NCBI RefSeq assembly: GCF_900091455.1
Contig: NZ_LT607412.1
Coordinates: 3,720,001 to 3,784,000 of the forward strand
DNA length: 64,000 nucleotides
Reading direction: 5' to 3'
Source: Micromonospora coriariae
GTDB lineage: Bacteria > Actinomycetota > Actinomycetes > Mycobacteriales > Micromonosporaceae
Part shown: piece by piece, positions 1-9,100 of the stretch
Numbering within the stretch: position 1 is the first letter of the stretch
Layout of the letters: every line of letters starts with the position of its first letter
Position numbers and translations under genes: made by a program
The notes under the pieces: model-generated
Databases searched by the model: none
The model's input: the letters and a program-made list of their open reading frames with translations, nothing else
Told to the model about the DNA's origin: nothing

Positions 1-453
1 GAGCACGTCGAGGACATTGCCGTCGGCACCCCGGGAGGTGTGCGGGAAGGCCGGCGCGGCCACCACGAAGCCCGCCGCCGCCCACCGGGTCAGCAGCGTG
101 GCGTAGTCGTCCGGCCGCCCGCCCAGGCCGTGACTGAACATCACCACGGGGAACCGGCCAGCCGCTGCCGCCGCCGACCGCTTGGCCGCCCCACCGGCCT
201 CCCCGGCCGCCGGATACCAGAGCGTCACCGGCAGCGCCCGGCCGTCCCGGTTCAGCTTGAGCTGGCGTACGCCGACGGCGAAGGCTCGCTGTGGCGCGGT
301 CCCGGCGGGTACCCGCGGCGTCGCCGAGGCGACGGCGGAGGGCTCGACCGGTGCCGGCCCGCTCTCGGCCTTCCGGGCGTCCGCGGAGCAGCCGACCAGG
401 CCGGCAGTGAGCAGGGCGCCGGCCAGCAGCGCGGGGGTGACGCGACGGGACAT
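1..453 (-). CDS. Alpha/beta hydrolase lipoprotein, dienelactone-hydrolase-like (3' part outside window)
   Basis: The gene enters the window from the left edge; only its first 151 codons are present. The ATG at 453 opens a lipoprotein signal peptide with a lipobox ending in Leu-Val-Gly-Cys near residue 21, so the protein is expected to be exported and anchored to the membrane. After a Pro/Ala-rich stretch come LPVTLWYPA and GRFPVVMFSHGLGG, the strand and oxyanion loop of PAF-acetylhydrolase/dienelactone-hydrolase-like alpha/beta hydrolases, then WAAAGFVVAAPAFPHT. It closely resembles the complete protein at 1144-2049, so the two are paralogs. The nucleophile serine lies beyond the edge. Substrate unknown. 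Confidence 0.8.
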   Translation of the reverse strand, partial: MSRRVTPALLAGALLTAGLVGCSADARKAESGPAPVEPSAVASATPRVPAGTAPQRAFAVGVRQLKLNRDGRALPVTLWYPAAGEAGGAAKRSAAAAAGRFPVVMFSHGLGGRPDDYATLLTRWAAAGFVVAAPAFPHTSRGADGNVLDVL

Positions 454-528
454 GAATCCAATTGTGCCCTGCCCGGCTGACCCGATCGGCCGGGTTCGGC
501 GTGGCGTGGTCACCCGCTCACCCAGCGC

Positions 529-1062
529 TCAGCCTTCCGGAGGCGGCGGGACGGTGGCACGCAGCCGGGCCAGGTCGTCGGCGTCCTTCGGCCGGCGCTG
601 ACGCTCCGGCATCCAGATCGGGTACATCTGCTTGAACTCGATCTGGGCTGCCACCGAGATCGTCGGCACGGTGAGCGCGCCGATCCGGCCTGGCGGCGCG
701 TCCAGCATCCCGGCCGGCAGCGGCGTGCCGGCCCACGATCCGGCTCCCACCGTCGGCCGACCGGCCCGATCCCGACCCAGGTACGCGAAACTGACCTCCA
801 CGTCGCCGGCGTACAGGTCGAGCTGTTGCTCCACCGGCATCCGGGGATCGGGCCGCCAGTCTCGGGCCAGCAGCAGGGTGGCCAGCCGCTCCGCGTCGCC
901 CCGCCAGCAGTACCAGTCGACGTCGACGTGCGGGCGGGTCACCGAGCCGAGGTGGAAGTCCATCGCCCAGCCGCCCCGTAGCCACACCGGTATCGCGGCC
1001 GACCCGGTCACCGCGATCACCTCGGCGATGCTCGCCAACTGGCGGCGCGCGAGTTCGTCCAC
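529..1062 (-). CDS. Nucleotidyltransferase-fold protein, aminoglycoside/lincosamide adenylyltransferase-like
   Basis: A 177-residue protein starting at a GTG. The segment LRGGWAMDFHLGSVTRPH followed by VDVDW (residues about 28-50) matches the GG-x(n)-DxD nucleotidyltransferase signature of the ANT(2'')/LinB-like family, where the two aspartates bind metal. Families of this kind transfer AMP to aminoglycosides or lincosamides, but many chromosomal members have no known substrate, so resistance is only a possibility. It sits between two paralogous hydrolase genes on the same strand, with an 81-base gap to the upstream hydrolase gene and no overlap. The fold is well supported; the function is not. 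Confidence 0.7.
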   Translation of the reverse strand: MDELARRQLASIAEVIAVTGSAAIPVWLRGGWAMDFHLGSVTRPHVDVDWYCWRGDAERLATLLLARDWRPDPRMPVEQQLDLYAGDVEVSFAYLGRDRAGRPTVGAGSWAGTPLPAGMLDAPPGRIGALTVPTISVAAQIEFKQMYPIWMPERQRRPKDADDLARLRATVPPPPEG

Positions 1063-1143
1063 CGCGCCACCGTACCGGCGTCGTCCCCGCTGGCATCCGG
1101 GCTGCCCGCTCCGACATCCGGGCGGGCGGGTGTGGCGGGGTCG

Positions 1144-2049
1144 TCAGCGGGCCGGGCGGGATTCGTAGCTGGTCAGGGTGGGGGCGCGGGCGTCGGCGGG
1201 GAGGCGGGCGCCGGCCGCGCTGTCGTCGTAGAGGGTCCAGCGGAGGAAGTCGGTGGTGGTGGCGAGAACCGGGGCGAACCCCGGACTGCTTGGGACGAGG
1301 TACGCACCGTGGTCCTGGCCGAGCAGGCTGAGAAAGGCGGCCGGCCCGGGGGTACGCCGGTACGCGGCCCGGCCGACCGCCACCGGCACCACCGGGTCGG
1401 CCGTGCCGTGCACGAAGAGCAGGGGCGCGGCCGGCCCGGCGAAGCTGCCGGGCAGTCCGCCCCCGGCGATCACGATCCCGGCGCGCAGCCGGGCCGGATG
1501 GCCTTCGCTGAACATGCCGGCCGTGGTGAAGCCGCCGGCCGAGTGACCGGCGGCGGCGATCGATGCCAGGGCCAGGTGACCGGCGAGCGGATCAGCGGGA
1601 TCGGTGTCGAGGCGGCTCAGGTGCCGGATGAGCCGCCAGCAGTCGGCCGGCTGGTTGCGGACGTCGGCCCGGGTGAACCGGGCGGCACCGCGCCGGGTGT
1701 GCGGGAACGCGGGAGCCGCCACCACGAAGCCGGCCGCCGCCCAGCGGCTGGTCAGCCCTGCGTGCAGCCCGGGCCGGCTGTCCAGGCCGTGGCTGTAGAT
1801 GATCACCGGGAACCGCCCGGCGGCCACCCCGTCGGGTGACGCCGGGTACCAGATGGTCACCGGCAGGGGGCGCGCCGAGCGGGGATCGAGGGTGAGCGTA
1901 CGCACGCCGACGACGTACGACCCCTCGGGCGCCCGGCGCGCCGACGGCCCGTCCGGGGCGGCGGTGGGCCCGCCCGCCACGGCCGTGGCCGGCGCGCAAC
2001 CGGCCAGCAGCGCTGTCACCAGCACGGCGATCAGCCGCCCCGACCCCAT
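1144..2049 (-). CDS. Alpha/beta hydrolase lipoprotein, dienelactone-hydrolase/PAF-acetylhydrolase-like
   Basis: A complete 301-residue protein. The N-terminus has a short hydrophobic signal ending in LLAGC, a lipobox, so it is probably a membrane-anchored exported lipoprotein. The hydrolase core shows PLPVTIWYPASPDG, FPVIIYSHGLDS (oxyanion loop), AAGHSAGGFTT (the GxSxG nucleophile elbow) and LLFVHGTADPVVPV, where the last acidic residue of the triad is expected. The family cleaves esters or related bonds; the substrate here is unknown. It is a paralog of the partial gene at the left edge, suggesting a local duplication with the nucleotidyltransferase gene between the copies. Confidence 0.85.
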   Translation of the reverse strand: MGSGRLIAVLVTALLAGCAPATAVAGGPTAAPDGPSARRAPEGSYVVGVRTLTLDPRSARPLPVTIWYPASPDGVAAGRFPVIIYSHGLDSRPGLHAGLTSRWAAAGFVVAAPAFPHTRRGAARFTRADVRNQPADCWRLIRHLSRLDTDPADPLAGHLALASIAAAGHSAGGFTTAGMFSEGHPARLRAGIVIAGGGLPGSFAGPAAPLLFVHGTADPVVPVAVGRAAYRRTPGPAAFLSLLGQDHGAYLVPSSPGFAPVLATTTDFLRWTLYDDSAAGARLPADARAPTLTSYESRPAR

Positions 2050-2208
2050 CGTTCCACGGTAGGTGCCCGGGTGTGGGCAGCGACCCCGCCGTCCGGTCCG
2101 GCTGCACCCGCCGGCCGGGTCGGGTCAGCTCCGCCGGCCGGGTCGACACCACCGGGTGCCATGGGCGGGGGGCGGTGCGCCGCGACCGGCTTCGCTAGGG
2201 TCACCGGC

Positions 2209-2382
2209 ATGCCTGAGAACTACACCGACCCCAGCGGTAACACCGAGGCGTTCCGCGCGTTCACCCAGACGCCGGAGGCCAGCGCGCCGGCGGAGTCCCC
2301 GTCCCGCCTGCCGCTGATCATCGGTGCGGCGGTGGTCGTCGTGCTGCTGGTTGCCCTCGTCGCCTGGCTGGCGCTGGGCTGA
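2209..2382 (+). CDS. Small single-pass membrane protein, unknown function
   Basis: A 57-residue protein from the ATG at 2209. A hydrophilic N-terminal half is followed by one hydrophobic helix near the C-terminus (IIGAAVVVVLLVALVAWLAL), predicting a tail-anchored or single-pass protein. In-frame codons extend upstream to 2071 but their composition is non-coding-like, so the later ATG is preferred. It lies between divergent and convergent neighbours with no operon partner. I do not recognise a family. Confidence 0.55.
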   Translation: MPENYTDPSGNTEAFRAFTQTPEASAPAESPSRLPLIIGAAVVVVLLVALVAWLALG

Positions 2383-2409
2383 GCCTGCCGGTCCGGCCGG
2401 GTGTGACCG

Positions 2410-2426
2410 GCGGGCGAGGCGCCCGC
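2410..2426. terminator. Short GC hairpin between convergent genes
   Basis: GCGGGCG and CGCCCGC pair perfectly across a three-base loop. It lies between the plus-strand small membrane protein gene (ends 2382) and the 3' end of ackA (2449). There is no T-tract, so a terminator role serving either direction is an inference. Confidence 0.35.
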
Positions 2427-2448
2427 GTGACGAGCGGCCGGAGTGGCG

Positions 2449-3564
2449 TCAGCCGGCCTCGACCACGGCCCGTGCCTGCCGGGCGATCTCCCGTTCCTCG
2501 TCGGTGCGAATGACGCAGACGGTCACCTCGGCGCCCTCGGGCGAGATCACCCGGTCACCGTTCCCGGCGTTGCGGGCCGGGTCCACGACGATGCCGAGCC
2601 GGTCCAGCCCGGCCAGCGCGGCGGCCCGCACCGGCGCCGCGTGCTCGCCCACCCCGGCGGTGAAGGTGATCGCGTCGACCCGGCCGAGCAGCGCGTAGTA
2701 CGCGCCCACGTAGCCGGTGATCCGCCGGCAGTACACGTCGAAGGCCAGCTCCGCCGCCTGGTCCCCGGCCGCCCGGCGCTGGAGCACCTCGCGCATGTCG
2801 TTGACGCCGGTCAGCCCGAGCAGGCCGCTGCGGTGGTTGAGCAGGTCGTCGATCTCGTCCACCGACAGCCCACCCTCCCGGCGCAGGTGGAAGATCACGG
2901 CCGGGTCCAGGTCGCCGCTGCGGGTGCCCATCACCAGCCCCTGCAACGGGGACATGCCCATCGAGGTGGCGACGCTGCGGCCGTCCGCCACCGCGCAGGC
3001 GCTGGCCCCGTTGCCGAGGTGCAGGGTGATCGTGTTGAGCTGCTCGTACGGGCGGCCCAGCAGCTCGGCCGTGCGCCGGGAGACGTACGCGTGTGAGGTG
3101 CCGTGGAAGCCGTACCGGCGGATGGCGTACCGCTCGGCGGTGTCCCGGTCGATCGCGTAGGTGGCGGCGGCCTCCGGCAGGGTGTGGTGGAACGCGGTGT
3201 CGAAGACGGCGACCTGCGGAACGTCCGGCAGCGTCTCGCGGGCCATCTCGATGCCGGCCAGGTTGGCCGGGTTGTGCAGCGGGGCGAGCGGGACCAGGTC
3301 CCGGATCGCGGCCAGCACCGCGTCGTCGACCAGGACCGGCGCGGTGAACGTCCGCCCGCCGTGCACCACCCGGTGCCCGACCGCCGCCAGTCCGCTCAGG
3401 TCCTGCCCGGCCAGGATCTGCCGGACGGCGCTGGTGTGGTCCGCCGGGCCGCCACCGGGTTCACCGACCCGCTCGACGGTGCCCTGGCCGAGCACCCGGT
3501 CACCGTCGTAGCGGCGCCACTTGACCGACGACGACCCGCAGTTGAGCACCAGCACCCGACTCAC
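2449..3564 (-). CDS. ackA: Acetate kinase
   Basis: A 371-residue cytoplasmic kinase that interconverts acetyl phosphate + ADP and acetate + ATP. The N-terminus VLVLNCGSSSVKW is the family's NxGSSSxK phosphate-binding start; VFDTAFHHTLP (about 118-128), YGFHGTSHAYV (about 150-160), LHLGNGAS and GVGEHA near residue 302 are further ASKHA-family motifs. The GTG at 3564 overlaps the pta stop codon (GTGA), which fixes the start; the reading frame stays open far upstream, but that extension lies antisense-like across pta. It is somewhat shorter than the roughly 400 residues of E. coli AckA, as is common in actinobacteria. It forms the Pta-AckA overflow/acetate assimilation pathway with its neighbour. 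Confidence 0.96.
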   Translation of the reverse strand: MSRVLVLNCGSSSVKWRRYDGDRVLGQGTVERVGEPGGGPADHTSAVRQILAGQDLSGLAAVGHRVVHGGRTFTAPVLVDDAVLAAIRDLVPLAPLHNPANLAGIEMARETLPDVPQVAVFDTAFHHTLPEAAATYAIDRDTAERYAIRRYGFHGTSHAYVSRRTAELLGRPYEQLNTITLHLGNGASACAVADGRSVATSMGMSPLQGLVMGTRSGDLDPAVIFHLRREGGLSVDEIDDLLNHRSGLLGLTGVNDMREVLQRRAAGDQAAELAFDVYCRRITGYVGAYYALLGRVDAITFTAGVGEHAAPVRAAALAGLDRLGIVVDPARNAGNGDRVISPEGAEVTVCVIRTDEEREIARQARAVVEAG

Positions 3565-5630
3565 GAGGCCTCCTCGGTGGCCGCCTGGATGGCGGTGATC
3601 GCCACCGTGTTGACGATGTCCGGCACGGTCGCGCCCCGGGACAGGTCGTTCACCGGCCGGCGCAGGCCCTGCATCACCGGGCCGACGGCGACCGCCCCGG
3701 CGGAGCGCTGCACCGCCTTGTACGTGTTGTTGCCGGTGTTGAGGTCGGGAAAAATGAAGACCGTGGCGTGGCCGGCGACCGGGCTGCCCGGCAGCTTGGC
3801 CGCCGCCACCGCCGGGTCGATCGCGGCGTCGTACTGGATCGGCCCCTCGACCAGCAGGTCGGGCCGGCGCTCCCGGACCAGCGCGGTGGCCGCGGCGACC
3901 TTCTCCACGTCCGCGCCGGCGCCCGAGCTGCCCGTGGAGTACGACAGCATCGCCACCCGGGGTTCGATGCCGAACCGGGCGGCGGTGTCGGCGGACGAGA
4001 TCGCGATGTCGGCGAGCTGGGCGGCGTCCGGGTCGCGGTTGACCGCGCAGTCGCCGTAGACCAGCACCCGGTCGGCGAGCAGCATGAAGAAGACACTGGA
4101 GGCCACCGAGACCTCCGGCACGGTTCGGATGATCTCGAACGCCGGCCGGATGGTGGCGGCGGTGGTGTGTGTCGCGCCGGAGACCATGCCGTCGGCCCGT
4201 CCGGTGGCCACCATCAGGGTGCCGAAGTAGTTCGGTTGGGCGACGATGTCGTGCGCCAACTCGGCGGTGACGCCCCGGTGGGCGCGCAGTTGGGCGTACT
4301 CGACAGCGAACTCGTCCCGCCACCCGCTGGTGACCGGATCGACCACGTGCGCGTCGCCGAGGTCGACGCCCAGCTCACGCGTACGCCGGGCGACGTCGTC
4401 CGGCCGGCCGAGCAGGGTCAGCTCGACCACCCCGCGACGGAGCAGGATCTCCGCCGCGCGCAGGATCCGCTCGTCGGCGGCCTCCGGCAGCACGAGGTGC
4501 CGGCGCTGCGACCGGGCCCGGTCGATCAGCTCGTTCTCGAACATCAGGGGGGTGACCCGGGTCGACCGGCTGACGCGCAGCCGGCGGGCCAGGTCGTCGG
4601 TGTCCACACAGCGCTCGAACGCGCCGAGCGCGGCCTCCACCTTGCGCGGGTTGGCCGCGCTGGGCCGGCCCTCGATCCGGCTGGACGCGGCCACCGTGTC
4701 GTAGCTGTCACTGCGCACGGAGAGCACCGCCAAGCCGGTGTTCAGCCCCTCCACCAGCCGCATCGCCCGGGGGTCGGGCTGCTCGCCGAGGGTCAGCACC
4801 AGCCCGGCCACCGACACCTGCCCGGCCACGTGCGCGGCGCTGGCGGCGACGAGCAGGTCGGCGCGGTCTCCGGGGGTGATCACCAGGGCGCCCTCGGTGA
4901 GGTGGTCCAGCAGGGTGGGCACGTGTGCGGCGCCGACCACGAAGTCCAGCACGTCCCGCCCGAGCGCGGCGTCGTCCCCGGCGAGCAGGGTGGCGTCGAG
5001 GGCCGCGGCCACCTCGGCCACCGTCGGCGCCGACACGCTCGGCACCTCAGGGATGGCGTACGCCGGCACGGGCAACTCGGGCAGGCTCATCGGCCCGGGC
5101 ACCCGGTTGGCGATCACCGCGAGCACTGTCGCGCCCAGGTCGGCCAGATCGTGGTACGCCCCCCGCACGGCGGCCGCGACGGCCGCCGGCTCCTGCCCGA
5201 AGCCGTCCACCACCGGCACCACCACGCTGCCGAACTCGGTGGCCAGCCGGGCGTTGAAGGCCAGTTCCCGGGGACGGGCCGGGTCGCCCGGGTCGTCGAA
5301 GTCGCTGCCCACCACGACCACCGCCGGGCACTGCCGCTCCACGGCCCGGTAGCGCTCGACGATGGCGGAGATCAGCTCCTCCCGCCGGCCGTCGGCGACC
5401 AGTGCGGTGGCCTCGGTGTAGCTCATCCCGGCCAGCTCGGCCAGCGGCTGCTCGATCCGGTAACGCTCGCTGAGCAGGGCGAGGATCGGGTCCGGGCCGG
5501 AGTCGGCGACCAACGGCCGGAACGCGCCGATCCGCCCGACCTGGCGGGACAGCAACTCGGCCAGCCCGAGGGCGACTGTCGACTTACCCCCGCCCGATCC
5601 CACACTCGTCAGATACACGCTCCGGGCCAC
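3561..5630 (-). CDS. pta: Phosphate acetyltransferase
   Basis: A 689-residue protein converting acetyl-CoA + Pi to acetyl phosphate + CoA. It has the long, two-part form: an N-terminal BioD-like P-loop domain (SVGSGGGKSTVALGLAELL, residues about 10-28), a DRTGG-type middle region (about 220-330), and the catalytic PTA/PTB domain from about residue 362 (LPEAADERILRAAEILLRRG, SMLSYSTGSSGAG, VFIFPDLNTGNNTYK). Translation starts at GTG 5630 and is coupled to ackA by a four-base overlap. This is a standard actinobacterial pta-ackA operon. No intact promoter motif is obvious in the G/C-rich upstream stretch, which contains a long inverted repeat (5702-5762). Confidence 0.96.
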   Translation of the reverse strand: MARSVYLTSVGSGGGKSTVALGLAELLSRQVGRIGAFRPLVADSGPDPILALLSERYRIEQPLAELAGMSYTEATALVADGRREELISAIVERYRAVERQCPAVVVVGSDFDDPGDPARPRELAFNARLATEFGSVVVPVVDGFGQEPAAVAAAVRGAYHDLADLGATVLAVIANRVPGPMSLPELPVPAYAIPEVPSVSAPTVAEVAAALDATLLAGDDAALGRDVLDFVVGAAHVPTLLDHLTEGALVITPGDRADLLVAASAAHVAGQVSVAGLVLTLGEQPDPRAMRLVEGLNTGLAVLSVRSDSYDTVAASSRIEGRPSAANPRKVEAALGAFERCVDTDDLARRLRVSRSTRVTPLMFENELIDRARSQRRHLVLPEAADERILRAAEILLRRGVVELTLLGRPDDVARRTRELGVDLGDAHVVDPVTSGWRDEFAVEYAQLRAHRGVTAELAHDIVAQPNYFGTLMVATGRADGMVSGATHTTAATIRPAFEIIRTVPEVSVASSVFFMLLADRVLVYGDCAVNRDPDAAQLADIAISSADTAARFGIEPRVAMLSYSTGSSGAGADVEKVAAATALVRERRPDLLVEGPIQYDAAIDPAVAAAKLPGSPVAGHATVFIFPDLNTGNNTYKAVQRSAGAVAVGPVMQGLRRPVNDLSRGATVPDIVNTVAITAIQAATEEAS

Positions 5631-5701
5631 GTCCCCACCCTAGAAGATCGCGCACCCCCCGACCCGGGCCCTCCGCCCCCTCCACCCCCGCGGCTTTCTC
5701 G

Positions 5702-5762
5702 GTTGATCATGAAGTTATTGCCCGTGTTGCCGGCGAGTCGTGGCAATAACTTCATGATCAAC
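5702..5762. repeat. Intergenic inverted repeat, family A (GTTGATCATGAAGTTA)
   Basis: Arms 5702-5722 and 5742-5762 are 21-base perfect reverse complements, beginning GTTGATCATGAAGTTATT, around a 19-base loop. The same outer 16 bases recur in both arms of the element at 55212-55280. It lies between pta and the DUF6104 gene, both on the minus strand. It could end transcription or be a dispersed palindromic element; there is no T-tract on either side. Confidence 0.85.
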
Positions 5763-5778
5763 GCGCGGGGGGGGGGCG

Positions 5779-5958
5779 TTACTCGTCGTCGGGGTCGTCG
5801 AGGCGGGCCAGGTAGGTGGCCAGGCGCTCGATGGGGGTTTCGAAGTCGGGGTTGAGGTCCACGAAATCACGCAGGCGCTCGCCGAGCCATTCCAGGGTCA
5901 CCTGCTCGTCACCCCGGCGCTCAACCAGTTCCTCGATACCGCGGTCGGTGAAGTACAT
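5779..5958 (-). CDS. DUF6104 family small protein
   Basis: A 59-residue acidic cytoplasmic protein, found by reading the minus strand from the ATG at 5958 to a TAA at 5779. It begins MYFTDRGIEELVERRGDEQV and contains the LRDFVDLNPDFETPIERL core that I recall from the actinobacterial DUF6104 family, ending in a run of Asp/Glu. No function is known. The stop TAA is unusual among the G/C-rich genes here. In Streptomyces, members of this family are also short and single-domain. It has its own 5' region containing a 15-base tandem repeat and a long palindrome. Confidence 0.8.
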   Translation of the reverse strand: MYFTDRGIEELVERRGDEQVTLEWLGERLRDFVDLNPDFETPIERLATYLARLDDPDDE

Positions 5959-5982
5959 CGGAACGTCCTCGCTCCTCGCTGA

Positions 5983-6042
5983 TGCGTGCGTCTCTGGTGC
6001 GTGCGTCTCTGCTGCGTCGATCTCTGCTGCGTCGATCTAGGG
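5983..6042. repeat. Four 15-base degenerate tandem repeats
   Basis: Units begin at 5983, 5998, 6013 and 6028: TGCGTGCGTCTCTGG, TGCGTGCGTCTCTGC, TGCGTCGATCTCTGC and TGCGTCGATCTAGGG. The fourth unit runs into the left arm of the palindrome at 6033-6090. The tract is in the 5' region of the DUF6104 gene (minus strand, starts 5958). Confidence 0.75.
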
Positions 6043-6090
6043 CTTATCGTCGCGATTCGAGATCGACTCACGACGATAAGCCCTAGATCG
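6033..6090. repeat. Intergenic inverted repeat, family B (GATCTAGGGC)
   Basis: Arms 6033-6052 and 6071-6090 are 20-base perfect reverse complements (CGATCTAGGGCTTATCGTCG on the left) with an 18-base loop. The same family recurs at 33346-33401. It lies between the 3' end of kgd and the DUF6104 gene. Confidence 0.85.
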
Positions 6091-6108
6091 CGGCGGTGGG
6101 AAAGGGCG

Positions 6109-6141
6109 CCGGTCCCGCCCGCGGGGAGCGGGCGGGACCGG
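6109..6141 (-). terminator. Probable rho-independent-like terminator of kgd
   Basis: A 14-base perfect stem (6109-6122 with 6128-6141) with a five-base loop lies 24 bases past the kgd stop codon. On the minus strand the stem is followed by CGCCCTTTCCC, a weak T-run, as is usual for actinobacterial hairpin terminators. Confidence 0.65.
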
Positions 6142-6164
6142 GGTGTCGCAGGGATGGGTGGAGC

Positions 6165-9100
6165 TCAGGGGCGGGGGAGTGCCGCCTCGATCAGGGCGTT
6201 CTGCTCGACCTCGTGGGTCTTCGCCGAGCCGACCGCCGGGGCGGCCGCAGCCGGGCGGGAGATCCGCCGAAGCCGGACGTCCGTGAGGTGCTCCAGCAGG
6301 TTGAGCGCGACGAACGACCAGGCGCCCTGGTTGGCCGGCTCCTCCTGCACCCAGGCGAAGTCCTCAGCGTTCGGGTACTGCGCCAGGGCGGCCCGGATCT
6401 CCTCCACCGGCAGCGGGTACAGCTGCTCGATCCGGACGATCGCGGTGTCGGTGACGCCGCGCTCCTGCCGGGCCTGGAACAGGTCGTAGTAGATCTTGCC
6501 CGAGCAGAGCAGCACCCGCTTCACCGCCTCCGGCGCCGGGGCTGCCGTGTCGCGCAGCACCGGCTGGAAGGTGCCGGTGGTGAAGTCCTCCACCGACGAG
6601 ACGCAGAGCTTGTGCCGCAGCAGCGACTTCGGGGTGAAGACCACCAGCGGCTTGCGCTTCGGCGACAGGGCCTGGCGGCGCAGCAGGTGGAAGTAGTTCG
6701 CCGGGGTGGTCGGGATGGAGACCCGCATGTTGTCCTCGGCGCACATCTGCAGGAACCGCTCGGGGCGGCCGGAGGTGTGGTCCGGGCCCTGGCCCTCGTG
6801 GCCGTGCGGCAGCAGCAGGGTGACCGCGGAGCGCTGACCCCACTTCACCTCGCCGGAGGAGATGAACTCGTCGATCACCGACTGGGCACCGTTGACGAAG
6901 TCGCCGAACTGGGCCTCCCAGGCGACAAGCGCGTTGATGTTCTCCACCGAGTAGCCGTACTCGAAGCCCATCGCGGCGTACTCGCTGAGCAGCGAGTCGT
7001 GCACGAAGAAGCGGGAGCGTTCGCCATCGCCGGTGAGCGACTTCAGCGGCAGGTAGTCGTCGCCGGTGCGGGCGTCCACCACCGAGGCGTGCCGCTGGAC
7101 GAAGGTGCCGCGACGTGAATCCTGACCGGCGAGCCGGACGGTGATCCCGTCGTGCAGCAGCGCGCCGAGCGCGATGATCTCGCCGAAGCCCCAGTCGATG
7201 TTGCCCTCGACGGACATCTTGGCCCGCCTGTCGAGCAGCTGCTGGATCCGCTTGTGCGGGGTGAAGCCCTCCGGCAGGTTGATGTGCGCCTCGCCGATCG
7301 CCTTCACCACGGAGGCGTCGGTGGCGGTGTCGACCTGCGGCTCCGGCTCCTCCTCGCGGCGCGGCCGGTTGAGCTGGCGCGGCGCGGACGCGGCGTCCCG
7401 GGTGGCCTTGAAGACCTTCTCCAGCTGCGCCTGGTAGTCGCGCAGCAGCTCCTCCGCGTCCTCCACGGTGATGTCGCCGCGACCGATCAGCTCCTCGGTG
7501 TAGAGCTTGCGGACCGAGCGCTTCGAGTCAATGATCTTGTACATCTGGGGGTTGGACATCGACGGGTCGTCGCCCTCGTTGTGCCCGCGCCGGCGGTAGC
7601 AGACCATGTCGATCACGACGTCCTTGTTGAACGCCTGCCGGTACTCGAAGGCCAGCCGGGCCACCCGGACCACGGCCTCCGGGTCGTCGCCGTTGACGTG
7701 GAAGATCGGCGCCTGGATCATCCGGGCCACGTCGGTGCTGTAGAGGCTGGACCGGCTGTACTCCGGGGCGGTGGTGAAGCCGACCTGGTTGTTGACCACC
7801 ACGTGCACGGTGCCGCCGGTGCGGTAGCCGCGCAACTGCGAGAGGTTGAGCGTCTCGGCGACCACGCCCTGCCCGGCGAACGCGGCGTCACCGTGCACCG
7901 CCAGCGGCAGCACGGTGTAGCCCTCCAGCTTGAGGTCGATCCGGTCCTGCTTGGCCCGGACGATGCCCTCCAGCACCGGGTCGACGGCTTCCAGGTGCGA
8001 CGGGTTGGCCACCACCGACACCTTGACCGCGTGCTCGCCGTTGGGGGTGGTGAACTTGCCGTTCTGGCCCAGGTGGTACTTCACGTCGCCGGAGCCCTGC
8101 GTCGAGCGCGGGTCCAGGTGACCCTCGAACTCGGAGAAGATCTTCTCGTACGGCTTGCCGACGATGTTGGCCAGCACGTTGAGCCGACCCCGGTGCGCCA
8201 TGCCGATGACGACCTCGTCCAGCCCGTTCTCGGCGGAGGACTCCAGCACCTCGCCGAGCAGCGGGATCAGCGACTCGCCACCCTCCAGCGAGAAGCGCTT
8301 CTGGCCGACGTACTTGGTCTGCAGGAAGGTCTCGAACGCCTCGGCGGCGTTGAGCCGGTTGAGCACGTGCTTCTGCTCGTCCGGGGAGGGCTTCTCGTAC
8401 TTGCGCTCGATCCGCTCCTGGATCCAGCGCCGCTCCTCCGGGTCCTGGATGTGCATGTACTCGATGCCGACCCGGCGGCAGTACGAGTCGCGCAGCACGC
8501 CGAGGATCTCGCGCAGCTTCATCCGCTGCCGGCCGGCGAAGCCGTTCACCGGGAACTCGCGGTCGAGGTCCCACAGGGTCAGCCCGTGCTGAAGTACGTC
8601 GAGGTCCGGGTGCTTGCGGATCTTGAACTCGAGCGGGTCGGTGTCGGCCATCAGGTGCCCGCGCACCCGGTAGGCGTGGATCAGTTCGTGCACCCGCGCG
8701 GTCTTGTTGATCTGGCCCTCGGAGTTGACCGCGACGTCGCGTACCCAGCGGACCGGCTCGTACGGGATCCGCAGCGAGGTGAAGATCTCGTCGTAGAAGC
8801 CGTGCTCGCCCAGGATCAGCTCGTGCATCACCTTGAGGAACTCGCCGGACTGCGCGCCCTGGATGATCCGGTGGTCGTACGTGCTGGTCAGCGTGATGAT
8901 CTTGCTGACCGCCAGCTCGGCCAGGGTGGCCTCGGACATGCCCTGGTAGGGCGCCGGGTACTCCATGGCGCCGACGCCGATGATCGCGCTCTGCCCCTGC
9001 ATCAGCCGCGGCATCGAGTGCACTGTGCCGATGCCGCCCGGGTTGGTCAGCGAGATCGTGGTGCCGGAGTAGTCCTCCATGGTCAGCTCGTTGCGCCGCG

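Noticed and set aside
2449..4323. A 624-residue version of acetate kinase
   Set aside because: The first 253 residues are an out-of-frame reading of pta; the coupled GTG at 3564 gives the normal AckA N-terminus.
3768..5855. 695-codon plus-strand frame opposite pta
   Set aside because: Shadow of pta; low-complexity Arg/Gln/His composition, no ribosome binding site, and pta is a clear match.
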